A stretch of 64,000 bases of DNA from Streptomyces sp. ISL-98 (lineage in GTDB: Bacteria > Actinomycetota > Actinomycetes > Streptomycetales > Streptomycetaceae): NCBI RefSeq assembly GCF_018614055.1, contig NZ_JAGGPB010000023.1, forward strand, positions 1-64,000, in the 5' to 3' direction. Within the stretch, counting starts at the first letter, position 1; each line of letters starts with the position of its first letter. The notes under the pieces were generated by a model. The model was not told the origin of the DNA and ran no database searches. It worked only from the letters and a program-made list of their open reading frames with translations. Positions 44,248-51,366 of the stretch are shown here, piece by piece. The position numbers and the translations under genes are program-made.

Positions 44248-45135
44248 ATGGAGCTGCGTCAGCTGGAGTACTTCCTGGCCGTGGTGGAGGAGCAGAGCTT
44301 CACCAGGGCGGCAGCGCGCATGCATGTCGCGCAGCCCGGGGTCAGTGCGCAGATCCGCCGCCTGGAGCGGGAGTTGGGCCAGGAACTGCTGGACAGGACC
44401 GGGCCCGCTGTTCGTCTGACACAGGCCGGTGCCACCCTCCTGCCTCATGCCAGGGCGGCCTTGTCGGCCGTCACCGGTGCCCGGCTGGCGCTGGACGAGC
44501 TGGCGGGGCTGGTCCGTGGCCGGCTGACTGCGGGCATCGTGACGTCCTTCTCCTCGGTGCCCGTCTCCGACCTGCTGGCGGACTTTCACCGGACGTATCC
44601 GGAGGTGGAGATCCGGCTCTCGGAGGCGTCCTCCGACCAGCTGGTGGCCGGGCTGCGGGACGGTCGGCTCGACGTCGCGATGATCAGTACCGGCACGCGG
44701 CTGCCCGCGGGGCTCAACACCCGGGTGGTGGTGGACGAAGCGCTGGTGGCGGCCGTGGTGCCGGAGGACCCGCTGGCGGCGGGCGGCGAGGTGGCGCTGG
44801 CGGACCTGCGGGACCGGCCGCTGATCTGTCTGCCGCCGGGGACGGGCGCGCGCACCGGCCTGGACGAGGCGTGCGAGGCGGCCGGGTTCCGGCCCCGGGT
44901 CACGATGGAGGCCGGGGATCCGCACCGGCTGGTGGAGCTGGCCGGCCGCGGGCTGGGGGTCGCGGTGCTGCCCGCGCCCTTCGCCCGCAGCCACGGCGGC
45001 CGGTTGCGCGGGCTGGAGATCGTGGCGCCGCGCATCCGGGCCAGGGTCGCGCTGGCGTGGCCGGCGGAGAGGCCCGCGAGCCCCGCCGGCCAGGCCTTCG
45101 TCGACCTCGCCTGCGCCGTACTGCCGGCGCTCTGA
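44248..45135 (+). CDS. LysR-family transcriptional regulator
   Basis: A 295-residue LysR protein: N-terminal winged HTH (MELRQLEYFLAVVEEQSFTR, SAQIRRLERELGQELLDR) and a two-lobed effector domain. It is divergent from the carrier/PKS operon, the standard arrangement for a LysR protein controlling its neighbour, so it likely activates that operon in response to a pathway metabolite. The 123-bp shared promoter contains short inverted sequences near the LysR start. The 3' end converges on the LuxC-like gene. Confidence 0.93.
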   Translation: MELRQLEYFLAVVEEQSFTRAAARMHVAQPGVSAQIRRLERELGQELLDRTGPAVRLTQAGATLLPHARAALSAVTGARLALDELAGLVRGRLTAGIVTSFSSVPVSDLLADFHRTYPEVEIRLSEASSDQLVAGLRDGRLDVAMISTGTRLPAGLNTRVVVDEALVAAVVPEDPLAAGGEVALADLRDRPLICLPPGTGARTGLDEACEAAGFRPRVTMEAGDPHRLVELAGRGLGVAVLPAPFARSHGGRLRGLEIVAPRIRARVALAWPAERPASPAGQAFVDLACAVLPAL

Positions 45136-45169
45136 CCGGTGGTGCGGCCCGCCCGGAGGCGCTCCGGTG

Positions 45170-46576
45170 TCAGACGCGGACCAGCGTCTTGCTGCGCATC
45201 AGGAACTCGCCGAGATAATCGTCGTGCGGGAGTCCCGGCCGGTGCCAGTGCGTGGCACGGCTGCCGACGTGCAGATTGCTGATCGTCGGTTCCTCGACCA
45301 GGGCGTCGACGAGCTCCTCGTCCTGGGTGACGGCCGTCAGGACCAGCGTGTCGCGCAGCGGTGCGATGCCGTCGGCCCGGCTCCATGGTGCGATCCACAC
45401 ACAGGGGAAGGGCAGCTCCGCACCGAGCTGCGGGGCGTCGGCCGCGTCCAGCTGGTGGACCGCGGCGCGCAGCACGGCGCTGCCGTCGCCGAGCTCGTCG
45501 ACGAAACCGGTGCCACCGAGCCATGCCCGGGTCCCCTGGGCGCGTTCGAGCACGTACGTCTCCAACGCCCGTGCCGCCTTGGTCTGCTGGACCGGCAGGC
45601 AGGCCTTCTCGTCGTACGGCGGCAGGCTCGGCAGCGCGGCCAGCCGCTCCGCGACGGCTCCGGCCAGTGGTGCCGGGTCGCCCTCGAAGAGCACCGCGGT
45701 GGCGTTGACGCATCCGCTGCCGCCGTGCCGGACGACCGAGTCGACGATCATGTCGAGGTGCTCGCGCCAGTCGGTGTCTGCGGTCAGCAGGATCTTCGAG
45801 CGGCCCGGTCGCAGCGAGAGCACGCCGGGGTCGTCGGCGTACCGGCGGATGATCTCGTCGCCGCCGTAGGCGAGGTCGGCGCCCCGCACGATGGCGTCGG
45901 CCGCGTCGTGCCCGCAGGGCAGCAGCGCGACCTGGTCGTCGCCGAACCCGGCCTCGCGCAGCGCCAGCACCAGCCGGTGTGCGGTGAACGGCTCCCGGGC
46001 GGAGGGGCGTACGGCGACCCGGTAGCCGAGTGCCAGCGCTTCCGGCCAGAAGCCGTGCGTACCGGGATGGTTGCCGGGCACGTGGACGGCCAGTACGTCA
46101 CCGCGCCGGGTCCACACCGCCTGTCCGGTGCGGGCCAGCGGATCACGCCAGTCGGATACGGCGCCGGCCGGGCGGGCCAGCTGGACACTGCGGTAGGACT
46201 GGCCGACCCGGTCGGCGCAGGTCCGGGTTGCCGTGCGCACGACGCTGACCGGCAGCCCGGAGACCCGGGTGACGGCCAGTTCGTACTCCTGCGCCGTCAT
46301 GCCGCCCAGCGTGGCGGTCCTGAACAGCTCGCCGGCCCGGGCCAGCGCCGCCGCGCGCCGTGCGGCGGGCAGCGGGGAGGCGCCGCGCAGCGCCTTCATG
46401 GTGCGGTTGACGAACAGCGCGGGGGCCAGGCTCAGCTCGGCCATGACCGCGCCGGTGACGTCCCGGACCTCCTGGCGGTTGTGCGTGCGGTACGCGCCGG
46501 ACGGGCCCAGTGCGTCCAGTACGGGCACCCCGGGCTGTGGGGTCTCCTGCGGGGGCTCCTGCGTCGTTGTTCCCAT
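45170..46576 (-). CDS. Acyl-CoA/acyl-enzyme reductase (LuxC-like; EhpG-like)
   Basis: A 468-residue aldehyde-dehydrogenase-fold reductase of the LuxC family with VHVPGNHPGTHGFWPEAL (NADPH side) and the nucleophile Cys in GGSGCVNATAVLFEGD near residue 285. It reduces an activated carboxyl group to an aldehyde via a Cys thioester. It is coupled by an ATGA overlap to the adenylase gene at 46.6 kb. The same pair, EhpF/EhpG, is known in the Pantoea griseoluteic acid cluster, where it reduces a carboxyl of phenazine-1,6-dicarboxylate. I infer the same job here. Confidence 0.85.
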   Translation of the reverse strand: MGTTTQEPPQETPQPGVPVLDALGPSGAYRTHNRQEVRDVTGAVMAELSLAPALFVNRTMKALRGASPLPAARRAAALARAGELFRTATLGGMTAQEYELAVTRVSGLPVSVVRTATRTCADRVGQSYRSVQLARPAGAVSDWRDPLARTGQAVWTRRGDVLAVHVPGNHPGTHGFWPEALALGYRVAVRPSAREPFTAHRLVLALREAGFGDDQVALLPCGHDAADAIVRGADLAYGGDEIIRRYADDPGVLSLRPGRSKILLTADTDWREHLDMIVDSVVRHGGSGCVNATAVLFEGDPAPLAGAVAERLAALPSLPPYDEKACLPVQQTKAARALETYVLERAQGTRAWLGGTGFVDELGDGSAVLRAAVHQLDAADAPQLGAELPFPCVWIAPWSRADGIAPLRDTLVLTAVTQDEELVDALVEEPTISNLHVGSRATHWHRPGLPHDDYLGEFLMRSKTLVRV

Positions 46577-47676
46577 CAGTAGACCCCTTCGATGACGGCC
46601 TCGTTGTCGAAGCGCTCCACCGGCGCGATGCCGGCCGCCGAGTCACCGATGCGGCCGGCGGGCGCGGCGACCCGCACCGCGGTGTCGCGCTCCAGGTTGT
46701 TGGGCAGCAGCAGCGCCTTGCTGACGTGGTGCATCACGACCTGGCCGCGCCGGCCGTACTCGACCGGCCTGCCGGTCTGCGGGTCCACCACCTGGAAGGT
46801 GATGTACGGCGAGAAGGTGTCGAAGACGCACGGCTCGCCCAGGGGAGTGCCGTGCCGCTGGCCGGCGATGCCGAGGATCATCGTGCTGCCGTAGTGGCCG
46901 TACAGGGCGGTGTCGGGGAAGATCTCCGTGCGGTACAGCTGCTCGGTGTCGGCGTCCATCTGGGTGCCGCCCCAACGGATGGCCCGTACCTTCTCGTTGA
47001 TGAGCTCGACCAGGTCCTCACGCTGGGCGATGCGCTCCAGCAGGGGCGGCGTCACCGTCATCACGCCGATGGGCTGGGTGCGCAGGATGTGGGCGGCCTG
47101 GTCGACGACGTGCTCGGCGTAGGCGTCCGCCTGAGCGCCCTTGCCGCCGGCTATGAGCCGTTTCACCCAGCGTGGGTCGAGGTCGACCTGGAAGCCGTAC
47201 CGGCCGTGGGTGACCGCGGAGCGCCGGAAGATCTCGCCGACGATGTGCGGTCCCGACGGGGTGATGCCGAGCCAGTCGACGCCGCGCGGGAAGCCGTGCA
47301 CGTCCAGATTGGCGTTGCTCCAGTCGACCAGCTTCTCCAGCCAGTCGCGCGGGCAGACCACGCGCTTGGGGGCGCCGGTGGTGCCGCCGCTCTCGAAGAC
47401 GCCGACGATGTCGGGGTGTTCGCCGTAGCCGCGCGGCACGAGGTCGGCGGCGGGCACGTCGCGCAGTTCGTTGGCGACGTTGGGGAAGAGCGTCAGGTCG
47501 TCGTAGCCCTTGACGTCCGTGAGGGGGTCGAACTCCAGCGAGGCCGCCCGCCCGAGCCAGAACGGGGTGCCGGTCTCGGGGCTGAAGTGCCAGCGCATCG
47601 CGGCCCGGACGACCTCGTCCGGGTCCGGGTCCGCGTCATGGGGCAGCTCCAGGGGTGAGAGCTCTGCACGCGCCAC
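46576..47676 (-). CDS. ANL-superfamily carboxylate adenylase (LuxE/EhpF-like)
   Basis: A 366-residue short adenylating enzyme with the P-loop ESGGTTGAPKRVV near residue 95 and YGHYGSTMILG near residue 245. It is short for the ANL superfamily and lacks the usual mobile C-terminal domain, as LuxE/EhpF-type members do. It would activate a phenazine carboxylate and pass it to the LuxC-like partner. GTG 47676 has AGGAGG upstream; the frame extends further but into sequence with no family similarity. It is divergent from the YdhR-like gene across a 247-bp gap. Confidence 0.85.
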   Translation of the reverse strand: MARAELSPLELPHDADPDPDEVVRAAMRWHFSPETGTPFWLGRAASLEFDPLTDVKGYDDLTLFPNVANELRDVPAADLVPRGYGEHPDIVGVFESGGTTGAPKRVVCPRDWLEKLVDWSNANLDVHGFPRGVDWLGITPSGPHIVGEIFRRSAVTHGRYGFQVDLDPRWVKRLIAGGKGAQADAYAEHVVDQAAHILRTQPIGVMTVTPPLLERIAQREDLVELINEKVRAIRWGGTQMDADTEQLYRTEIFPDTALYGHYGSTMILGIAGQRHGTPLGEPCVFDTFSPYITFQVVDPQTGRPVEYGRRGQVVMHHVSKALLLPNNLERDTAVRVAAPAGRIGDSAAGIAPVERFDNEAVIEGVY

Positions 47677-47781
47677 GTGTCCTCCTCTACTACGGCGGGA
47701 CCGGCAGGAGGGCCCCGCCGGCCGGGCCGAAGCCGAACTGACGGATTCCGGCAGTCGACCACTCCGGCGCGTCCGCGCACA

Positions 47782-47798
47782 TGAGTAACCAGTACTCA
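47782..47798. promoter_or_regulatory. Candidate operator in the adenylase/YdhR-like divergent promoter
   Basis: TGAGTA-ACCAG-TACTCA is a perfect 6-bp inverted repeat, and a further TGAGTACC half-site lies about 35 bp to the right. The region separates two divergent phenazine-side genes. The cognate regulator is unknown. Confidence 0.55.
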
Positions 47799-47923
47799 AC
47801 TCCCGTCGCGCCCGAGGGGCTTCACGCGCCTGAGTACCGGCCGTTGATGCCGTCGCGCCCCTCGTACGCTGACCCGCAGAACGCGTACCGAGAGGCCGTA
47901 GCGGAAGTGGGAGGCATCGTCCG

Positions 47924-48271
47924 ATGAAGGCCATGATCGCCTGGTGGGACCTCACCGATTCGCAGCACTGCGCGGAGACACTGCGCGAGTTCCTGCGCGA
48001 GGAGGCCGAGCAGTCCTGGTCGGACATTCCCGGCCTGCTGCTGAAGGTCTGGGTGTCCGACCCGGAGAAGAACCGCTGGGGCGCCGTGCTGATCTGGGAG
48101 TCGAAGGAGGCCGCCGAAGCGGCGGTGCTGCCACGCAGCGCCGGTGAACTGATCGGCCTGCCACTCGACTTCCGGGAATGGTTCGACGTGGAGGCGACCG
48201 TCGAGGGGAACCACGCGCTGCCCTCGCTCGGCGGTCTGGGCCTGGCGCTCTCGCCGCCGGCGGCCGGCTGA
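47924..48271 (+). CDS. Small YdhR/ABM-like protein
   Basis: A 115-residue protein with the ferredoxin-like layout of YdhR-type dimeric alpha/beta-barrel proteins. KAMIAWWDLTDSQH opens the first strand and helix, and WGAVLIWESKEAAEAA is the characteristic third strand-helix. Relatives are proposed cofactor-free monooxygenases or ligand-binding proteins in aromatic pathways. It is the only plus-strand structural gene on the phenazine side and has its own promoter region with a TGAGTA palindrome. The start is ATG 47924. The function is not established. Confidence 0.75.
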   Translation: MKAMIAWWDLTDSQHCAETLREFLREEAEQSWSDIPGLLLKVWVSDPEKNRWGAVLIWESKEAAEAAVLPRSAGELIGLPLDFREWFDVEATVEGNHALPSLGGLGLALSPPAAG

Positions 48272-48277
48272 GCCCGC

Positions 48278-48303
48278 GCCGGAGCGGCCCGGCCGGGCGT
48301 GTA
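48278..48303. terminator. Possible convergent terminator
   Basis: CGGCCCG and CGGGCCG form a 7-bp stem in the 42-bp gap between the YdhR-like gene and the membrane-protein gene, which converge here. No T tract is present. Confidence 0.4.
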
Positions 48304-48312
48304 CGGGCCGGG

Positions 48313-48768
48313 TCAAACGGCGCGCAGGTGTGCGCGCAGCGCCAGGGTCTGCAAGGACGCGAAGACCGCGACGGGCAGGATCTGCAGCCATGTCCACACC
48401 AGGCCGGTGGTGGTCAGGTCCAGCAGGCCGAAGGCCAGGGCCGCCAGGCTCAGCAGGATCCAGAAGACTCCGCCGCCGATCACGCCGCGCACCGCGCCGG
48501 CCGGGAGGGGGCGGAGCCTGGCCACCAGGGCAATGCCCGCTCCCGCCACCAGCATCGCGGCGCCGACGACCGCCACCAGTACAGTGCCGGGCCCGAACAG
48601 GCTGCCCAGCGGAGACGCGGCGACCAGGTAGATGACGCCGACCACGGCCATGCCGGCCGCGTCCATGGCGATCACGCGGCGCAGGCGGCCGCCGGTGGCG
48701 CTGTCGGCGTGCGCGTCACGGGCCGCACCGCCGGACAATCCTGCGGCGGAGGAGGACGAGGGGTTCAT
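48313..48768 (-). CDS. Four-TMS integral membrane protein of unknown function
   Basis: A 151-residue protein. After a 35-residue Ser/Ala-rich cytoplasmic start it has four hydrophobic segments (about residues 36-52, 60-82, 92-113 and 120-142) and a short basic tail. It has no motif I recognise. Proteins of this size and layout are common, uncharacterised actinobacterial membrane proteins. TGGAG lies 6 nt before ATG 48768. It is downstream of a flavin oxidase gene but beyond a hairpin, so it may be transcribed separately. Confidence 0.75.
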   Translation of the reverse strand: MNPSSSSAAGLSGGAARDAHADSATGGRLRRVIAMDAAGMAVVGVIYLVAASPLGSLFGPGTVLVAVVGAAMLVAGAGIALVARLRPLPAGAVRGVIGGGVFWILLSLAALAFGLLDLTTTGLVWTWLQILPVAVFASLQTLALRAHLRAV

Positions 48769-48843
48769 CGATGACTCCAGTGAGGGAAAAGGTGAAGCCC
48801 GCCCCGGCGCTCGGGGGATTCGCGCCGGGACGGGTGCTCGGGG

Positions 48844-48870
48844 GGCCGGCCGCCGAGCGGGGGCGGCCGG
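48844..48870. terminator. Hairpin terminator after flavin oxidase 1
   Basis: GCCGGCCGCC and GGCGGCCGGC (48844-48853 and 48861-48870) form a perfect 10-bp stem with a 7-nt loop, 16 nt past the oxidase stop on the minus strand. It has no T tract, which is usual for Streptomyces terminators. Confidence 0.7.
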
Positions 48871-48885
48871 CGTCGGAGGCTCGGC

Positions 48886-50283
48886 TCAGCTCGTGGTGGC
48901 CGCGCCGTCGCCGGTCGGCGCAATGTTGTAGTTGAGGCGGAAGAGGTTCTCCGGGTCGTGGGCCGCCTTGATCTCACCCAGCCGCTTGAGCGCCTCCGGC
49001 GCGTAGGCGGTACGGACCTGCTCCGGGCCCGCGCTCTCGCCATGCCCCATGAAGTTCAGGCTGCTGCCGGTGTTCCAGGGCTCCAGCGCGTCGAAGAGGC
49101 CCTTGAGGACCGGTCGGGTGTCCTTCTCGGTGACGCCGAACAGCAGGGTGACGACGGACAGGATGTACTGCGCCTCCCGGTGCGTCACCGCGTTGGGATG
49201 CGCGGGCGCCGCTGCCAGGGCGCCGCCCAGATGCCGCAGTTCCACCACGCACGGCACCGGCGCCTGCGGCCCGGCGTGCTCCAGGACCGTAGCCAGCGCT
49301 TCGTCGCCGAGCTCCTCGAACAGGGCGACCTCGCGCAGGAACGGCACAGCTACCGGCGGGTCGTCGTGGATGGACGCGCTCTCCGCGTACGGCATCTCCC
49401 GCAGCACCTCGAAGAGCACCGGGCCGGCCGTGTCACGCAGCGGCGCGACCAGCCGCTCGCCCTCTTCCTGGCTGCCGGTGAAGGCGATGCGTACGTGGTA
49501 GATGTGCCGGCCGCGCATCGGCTCGGGCACTTCCTCGTCGTCCGGCATCGGGATCAGCGCCACCGAGGAGTTCATCTCCTGCGGCAGGTCGGCGGTCCAG
49601 CGCAGGTACGCCTGGAGGACTTCGGGCGCCGCTTCGGCGTCGTAGAAGAGCCCTCCGCCGTACAGCCTGGCCACCGGGACGAGGCCCATTTCCAGCCGGG
49701 TCACGATGCCGAAGTTGTCCCGGCCGCCCAGCAGCGCCCAGTACAGGTCGGGCTCGCTGTCCGGGGTGACGTGGCGCAGGCTGCCGTCGGCGGTCACGAC
49801 GTCCATGCTGCGCACCTGGTCGGCCGCGTAGCCGAACGAGCGCACCAGAAGCCCGATCCCACCGCCCAGGACGTAGGAGACGACGCCGACGTGCGGCGCG
49901 GAGCCGTTCAGCGGGGCCAGCCCGTGCGGGGCCGTCTCCGGGATGACCTGCTCGAAGCGGACGCCGGCCTCGACGGTCACGGTGTGCTCGGCGGGGTCGA
50001 CCTCCACCCCGCTCATCCGGCCGGTCGTGATCAGCAGGCCGCCCTCGGCTGCGACGGAGTAGCCGTGCCCGGTGGCTTGCACCGCGACAGGCAGCCCGTG
50101 CTCCGCGGCGAACCGCACCGCCGCCTGGACGTCCTCGGCCCGGGTGGCACCGACGATCACGTCGGGCCGGTGCTGCACCGCGAGGTTGAAGCCGGTCCGC
50201 TCCTGGTCGTAACTCTCGTCGCCGGGCCGCAGGACCGGGCCCTCGACACGGGAGGCGAGCGTTTGGATGTCATGGGGATTCAC
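48886..50283 (-). CDS. FAD-linked oxidase 1 (BBE/PCMH type)
   Basis: A 465-residue berberine-bridge-enzyme-like oxidase. The FAD domain has QATGHGYSVAAEGGLLITTG, where the His can bind FAD covalently, then GVVSYVLGGGIGLL; the tail FRLNYNI closes the BBE domain. At the position of the second covalent residue (Cys in aclacinomycin oxidase) it reads Ser/Ala, so FAD is probably linked once. It likely oxidises a hydroxyl or a dihydrophenazine with O2. GGAG precedes GTG 50283. It is divergent from the WYL regulator gene and paralogous to the oxidase at 54.2-55.6 kb. Confidence 0.92.
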   Translation of the reverse strand: MNPHDIQTLASRVEGPVLRPGDESYDQERTGFNLAVQHRPDVIVGATRAEDVQAAVRFAAEHGLPVAVQATGHGYSVAAEGGLLITTGRMSGVEVDPAEHTVTVEAGVRFEQVIPETAPHGLAPLNGSAPHVGVVSYVLGGGIGLLVRSFGYAADQVRSMDVVTADGSLRHVTPDSEPDLYWALLGGRDNFGIVTRLEMGLVPVARLYGGGLFYDAEAAPEVLQAYLRWTADLPQEMNSSVALIPMPDDEEVPEPMRGRHIYHVRIAFTGSQEEGERLVAPLRDTAGPVLFEVLREMPYAESASIHDDPPVAVPFLREVALFEELGDEALATVLEHAGPQAPVPCVVELRHLGGALAAAPAHPNAVTHREAQYILSVVTLLFGVTEKDTRPVLKGLFDALEPWNTGSSLNFMGHGESAGPEQVRTAYAPEALKRLGEIKAAHDPENLFRLNYNIAPTGDGAATTS

Positions 50284-50331
50284 AGCGTTCTCCGTTCGGT
50301 TCGTCCAGCGATCACGATCATGAGGCTGAAA

Positions 50332-50357
50332 CCTGACACCTGCCGACAGGTATGCAG
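50332..50357. promoter_or_regulatory. Operator candidate between oxidase 1 and the WYL regulator
   Basis: Nested inverted repeats lie here: ACCTG-CCGA-CAGGT (50338-50351) inside CCTG...CAGG (50332-50335 and 50354-50357). They sit in the 87-bp divergent promoter, 13 bp before the WYL start. Autoregulation and control of oxidase 1 by the WYL protein is the simplest reading. Confidence 0.6.
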
Positions 50358-50370
50358 GGAGACTTGAGAA

Positions 50371-51366
50371 ATGAAGTTCGACCGCCTGCTGTCCACCCTG
50401 CTTCTGCTGCAACAGCGCGATCTGGTCCCGGCGACCGAGCTCGCCGAGCGCCTGGAGGTCTCGGTCCGCACCGTCTACCGCGATGTCGAGGCACTGTCGG
50501 CGGCCGGCGTGCCCGTCTACGCGGAGCGCGGCAAGTACGGTGGGATCCGGCTCCTCCCCGGCTTCCGTACGGACATGACCGGGCTGACCACGGACGAGGC
50601 GCGGGCGCTGTTCGTACTGGTCGGGGAGAGCGCGCACTCGGCGCTGGGTCTCGACCGCGCCCTCGGCTCCGCGCTGCGCAAGATGATGGCGGCGCTGCCC
50701 GCACCGCACCGGCCGGCCGCCGAACTGAGCAGTCGCCGCATCCTGATCGACCCGGACCGCTGGCTGGCCGGGCCGCGCGGCGAGGCCGACGTGGAGGCGC
50801 TGCACACCGCGGTGCTCGCCGATCAGCGGCTGCGGATCGGCTACCGGCACAGCGGCAGCACGACGCGGAACTTCTACACCGTCGATCCGTACGGACTGGT
50901 CTCCAAGGCGGGCACCTGGTACCTCGTCGCCGACCACGAAGGCAGACCACGGCTGTTCCGCACCGACCGGATCTCGGACGCCACCGTCACTGCCGAACCG
51001 GTGCGCCGCCGCGACGGGATGGAGCTGGCGCGGGTGTGGGAGGAGCTTCGGCTCGAGGTGGAGGACCGCAGTACGGGGATGCGGGTGGTGGTACGAGTGC
51101 GCAGGCACCGGCTGGACATGGTCAGACGCATCACCGGTGCCAACTTCCGCGGCCCGGCCTCAGCCGGCGCCGACCCGGACGGCAGCGCGGACGAGGGCGC
51201 CGACGGATGGCTTACGGTCGAGCTGACCTACCCGGTGCCCGCCGCGGTCTGCCAGCTGCTCCAGTTCGGCACGGACGTCGAGGTGCTCGGCCCGCCCGAA
51301 GCCTTGCGCGAACTGTCCCGCGCAGTGGCCGGCCTCTCCTCGCTCTACCGGCCGTGCACGGCCTGA
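50371..51366 (+). CDS. WYL-domain HTH transcriptional regulator
   Basis: A 331-residue regulator: an N-terminal DeoR-like winged HTH (RLLSTLLLLQQRDLVPATEL, VSVRTVYRDVEAL) and a WYL domain (about residues 140-220) with GTWYLVADHEGRPRLFR. Such proteins sense small ligands, often repressing a divergent oxidoreductase gene. Here the divergent neighbour is flavin oxidase 1, so it likely controls that gene. The 3' end overlaps the convergent LAL regulator by 22 bp. ATG 50371 follows GGGAG. Confidence 0.92.
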   Translation: MKFDRLLSTLLLLQQRDLVPATELAERLEVSVRTVYRDVEALSAAGVPVYAERGKYGGIRLLPGFRTDMTGLTTDEARALFVLVGESAHSALGLDRALGSALRKMMAALPAPHRPAAELSSRRILIDPDRWLAGPRGEADVEALHTAVLADQRLRIGYRHSGSTTRNFYTVDPYGLVSKAGTWYLVADHEGRPRLFRTDRISDATVTAEPVRRRDGMELARVWEELRLEVEDRSTGMRVVVRVRRHRLDMVRRITGANFRGPASAGADPDGSADEGADGWLTVELTYPVPAAVCQLLQFGTDVEVLGPPEALRELSRAVAGLSSLYRPCTA

